From assembly GCA_903927685.1 (NCBI GenBank), contig CAIYOB010001594.1:1-7049 (forward strand): a stretch of 7,049 nt of DNA, read 5' to 3'. The stretch comes from an uncultured Planctomycetaceae bacterium (GTDB taxonomy: Bacteria > Planctomycetota > Planctomycetia > Pirellulales > Pirellulaceae). This document shows positions 4,718-7,049 of this stretch, piece by piece. The number at the start of each line of letters is the position of its first letter. The first letter of the stretch is position 1. The notes under the pieces were generated by a model. That model was not told where the DNA came from. It searched no databases and worked only from the letters and a program-made list of their open reading frames with translations. A program made the position numbers and the translations under genes.

Positions 4718-7049
4718 TCAGTTCCTTTCTGGGCCGGCTGGTAGTGAGAACTCGGGGGCGGAAAGGCACGGCGAACTGGGCGCCAGCGAATCGCCGAGGG
4801 CGGCGAGCAGTTTTTCGGCGGAAAACGGCTTGCAGAGAAAGCCGCAAGCGCCGCGGTCGCGCGTTTCGCATTGCAGTTCCGCGGTCGCCACACCGCTCAT
4901 CGCCACAATCGGCAACCGGGAATCCAGGGCATGGAGCGTCGCGATCAAATCCCTTCCGTCGCCGAAGGGCATCATGATGTCGGTTAGCGCCGCCCGAATC
5001 CGTCCCGTCTGCCGCTCGAAGTGCTGCAACGCTTCGGCGGCACTGTGCGCGGTTAATGCCTCGTATCCGTGCTGTCGCAGGATGGTCTCGGCCAGCCGTG
5101 CGATCGCCGGCTCGTCATCCACGATCAGCACCATTTCCCCGTGCCCGCGCGAGGCGGCCGCCTTGCGTGGTGCGGCGTCGGCGTCCGTCCGTGCCGTGCT
5201 GGCGGGTAAGAACACTTCAAACGTCGTGCCTTGCCCCAGCTGGCTTTCGACGGTTACAAAGCCGCCGTGACTTTCCGCGATGCCGAGCACCGTGGCCAGT
5301 CCTAATCCCGTGCCCTTTCCTGCGGGTTTGGTGGTGAAGAACGGATCGAAGATCCGATCCAGGACCGCGGCCGGAATGCCCATTCCATTGTCCGCCACGC
5401 GGAAGACGACGTAGGGAACGAGCCGAGCCCGGGGATGAATCCTGACGGTCGTCTCATCCAGTGTCCGGTTCTCCAGATGGACGAACAGCACGCCGCCTTC
5501 GGGCATCGCATCGCGGGCGTTGACGCACAGGTTCATCAGGACCTGGTGCAGTTGCGACGGATCCGCCAGCACCGTGGCGGGCTCCTCGGCGTAACTCACG
5601 TAGATCTGCATGTTCTTCGGAAAAGTCTCCCGCAGCAGCCTGTCGATTTCCTTCAGCAGATGGCGCGGCTGGACGGGGCCTTTCTGCGACGTCCCGCCGC
5701 GGGCGAAGGTGAGTAGCTGCTTGACGATGTCTCGGCCGCGTTCGGCGCTCTGCCGGATCACCGTCAGGACGCTCCGCATCTCCTCGTCCGCGGCCGGCGT
5801 TTCCAGCATGTCCGCGCCCATGACGATCGGGGAGAGAATATTGTTCAGGTCGTGCGCCACGCCGCTGGCCAGGGTTCCGATGCTCTCCAGCCGCTGGGCT
5901 CGAAGATACTGGCTCTCCAGCCGTTTCTGTTCCGTGATGTCATTGCAGGTGATGAGGACCGACTTGGGGCCCGGCGCGTCGTCGGCCAGCACGGTCCAAC
6001 GGCTGGCCACATAGCGGGGGCGGCCTTCGGCGGTCAGCAAGGTCAATTCCCCACTCCATTCACCTCGGGCGGTCGCCTCGTGGATGGCCGCCTGCAACTC
6101 CAGGTGCGAGCGCGTGCGCAGGACCTGGGACAGCGGCTGCGAGCGGGCCCGGGCAAAGGGCTGTTCCGTTAGTTCCTCCGCGGACGGATTCATGAATTGC
6201 ACGCCGTCTGTGGCGTGCCACACCAGGATGGCGTCGTGCGAGGCGTCCAGGAGGGCCGCCTGCTGACGGATCTGCACTTCTGCCTGCTTGCGTGCCGTGA
6301 TGTCGCGCCAGACACAGTAATAGATCGACTGCCCCTGGCTGGTCACAATCTGGGCCGTGACGTGGACGTTCCGGAGTCCACCATCGCGCGTGCGCTGCAG
6401 CGTTTCGAAATCGGCCGAGCCGTGCTCCAGCACCGATGCCACTCGACTCCGAGTTTCCGCGGACGATTCCCGAGCGTCCACGTCCAACAGGGTCAGTTGC
6501 GCAAACTCGTCGCGGGAGTATCCCAGTTGCTGATGCGCGGCGGTGTTGAAACGGACGAACCGCAGCGTCTCCGGATGGATGATCACGATGCCGTCGGGCG
6601 ACCGCTCGAACAACACGCGGTTGCGTTCCGCTTCCTCCCCGATGGCCTGCTCCAACTGCTTGCGTCCCGTGATGTCGGTGTTGTATCCATGCCACAGGAT
6701 GCTGCCGTCGGGCAGCGATTCGGGTCGCGAGTGCCCTTCCATCCAGCGGACCGGCTGGCCGACAAGTTGAGTCCGGTATTGGCAGATCCACGGCGTCAGA
6801 TCCCTGGCGGACTTTTCGATGGACTCGGTCACGCGAGCACGGTCCTCCGCAAGAATCACGCGGAAGATAGGGCTGGCGTCGTCGAGCACCTCCTCGGGGG
6901 ACACCCCGAAGACCTCCTGGATGCCGCTGCTGCTGAAGGGGATGCGATAGGTACCGTCCGCCCGGCGCTGGAACTGGTACAACATTCCCGGCACGTTGGC
7001 CGACAGCTTGGCAAACCGGGCGTCGCGCTCCTGCAGGCGGTCCTCGTTC
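4718..7049 (-). CDS. Hybrid sensor histidine kinase, PAS-PAS-PAS-HisKA-HATPase-REC (5' end outside window)
   Basis: The frame enters from the right edge (first whole codon at 7048) and runs 776 residues to TGA 4718. It would autophosphorylate on histidine and pass the phosphate to its own receiver domain. Visible order: a helical linker [17 protein letters not shown], then PAS domains at about 12-135, 143-258 and 260-378, each ending in a PAC-like signature ([34 protein letters not shown]). The H-box [12 protein letters not shown] has the phospho-acceptor His at 5854-5852. The ATPase domain has N-box [15 protein letters not shown]1 DNGMGIP, F-box DPFFTTKP and G2 GTGLGLA. The receiver has VDDEP, acceptor Asp in LTDIMMP (4981-4979), MSG and the KPF lysine. 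No membrane segment is seen here; one could lie upstream. There is no DNA-binding output domain, so a further partner (Hpt or regulator) is expected elsewhere. The downstream hydrolase is probably co-transcribed. Confidence 0.95.
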   Translation of the reverse strand, partial: NEDRLQERDARFAKLSANVPGMLYQFQRRADGTYRIPFSSSGIQEVFGVSPEEVLDDASPIFRVILAEDRARVTESIEKSARDLTPWICQYRTQLVGQPVRWMEGHSRPESLPDGSILWHGYNTDITGRKQLEQAIGEEAERNRVLFERSPDGIVIIHPETLRFVRFNTAAHQQLGYSRDEFAQLTLLDVDARESSAETRSRVASVLEHGSADFETLQRTRDGGLRNVHVTAQIVTSQGQSIYYCVWRDITARKQAEVQIRQQAALLDASHDAILVWHATDGVQFMNPSAEELTEQPFARARSQPLSQVLRTRSHLELQAAIHEATARGEWSGELTLLTAEGRPRYVASRWTVLADDAPGPKSVLITCNDITEQKRLESQYLRAQRLESIGTLASGVAHDLNNILSPIVMGADMLETPAADEEMRSVLTVIRQSAERGRDIVKQLLTFARGGTSQKGPVQPRHLLKEIDRLLRETFPKNMQIYVSYAEEPATVLADPSQLHQVLMNLCVNARDAMPEGGVLFVHLENRTLDETTVRIHPRARLVPYVVFRVADNGMGIPAAVLDRIFDPFFTTKPAGKGTGLGLATVLGIAESHGGFVTVESQLGQGTTFEVFLPASTARTDADAAPRKAAASRGHGEMVLIVDDEPAIARLAETILRQHGYEALTAHSAAEALQHFERQTGRIRAALTDIMMPFGDGRDLIATLHALDSRLPIVAMSGVATAELQCETRDRGACGFLCKPFSAEKLLAALGDSLAPSSPCLSAPEFSLPAGPERN
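4723..4728 (-). promoter_or_regulatory. Shine-Dalgarno for the hydrolase ATG, inside the kinase 3' end
   Basis: On the minus strand this reads AAAGGA with seven bases to ATG 4715. It lies within the last codons of the kinase gene, whose TGA (4720-4718) is two bases before the ATG (TGACGATG). That layout supports translational coupling and favours 4715 as a functional initiation site. Confidence 0.65.

Noticed and set aside
4716..4871. Extension of the hydrolase frame upstream to 4871
   Set aside because: It would overlap the receiver-domain end of the kinase, is Arg-rich and has no ribosome site. ATG 4715 has a good one.
4718..7049. Frameshift or loss of a key residue in the kinase
   Set aside because: The H-box histidine, N, G1, F and G2 boxes, the receiver aspartates and the lysine are all present in one continuous frame.

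Overview
The window is high-GC bacterial DNA carrying three long genes, all on the minus strand, plus one short plus-strand reading frame of uncertain status. It looks planctomycete-like. The main reason is the leftmost gene, an exported PQQ-type beta-propeller protein with a methyltransferase-like domain between two propeller segments; I associate this architecture, from memory, with planctomycetes. A large multi-PAS hybrid kinase and GC-rich palindromic repeats fit the same picture. No search was run, so the assignment is inference.

Layout from left to right. Bases 1-2439 hold 813 codons of the beta-propeller gene, whose 3' end lies beyond the left edge. Bases 2440-2535 are a short spacer. 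Bases 2536-2802 hold a plus-strand frame of 81-88 codons that reads like protein but has no good start signal. Bases 2803-3152 form a noncoding stretch packed with inverted repeats, including a 100-base near-perfect palindrome. Bases 3153-4715 encode an exported or membrane-anchored carbon-nitrogen (nitrilase-superfamily) hydrolase with a complete Glu-Lys-Cys triad. Bases 4718-7049 hold the 3' part of a hybrid sensor histidine kinase (PAS-PAS-PAS-HisKA-HATPase-REC), whose 5' end lies beyond the right edge.

The kinase and hydrolase appear to form one transcription unit. The kinase stop codon is two bases before an ATG that has a well-placed Shine-Dalgarno sequence lying inside the end of the kinase gene. 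The hydrolase reading frame then runs through a double palindrome resembling REP/BIME-type repeats before it reaches its hydrophobic export segment, so its true start is the main annotation ambiguity here. I saw no tRNA, rRNA, CRISPR array, transposase or phage gene. The most unusual items are the methyltransferase-like domain inside an exported propeller protein, the repeat inside the 5' part of the hydrolase frame, and the long palindrome.
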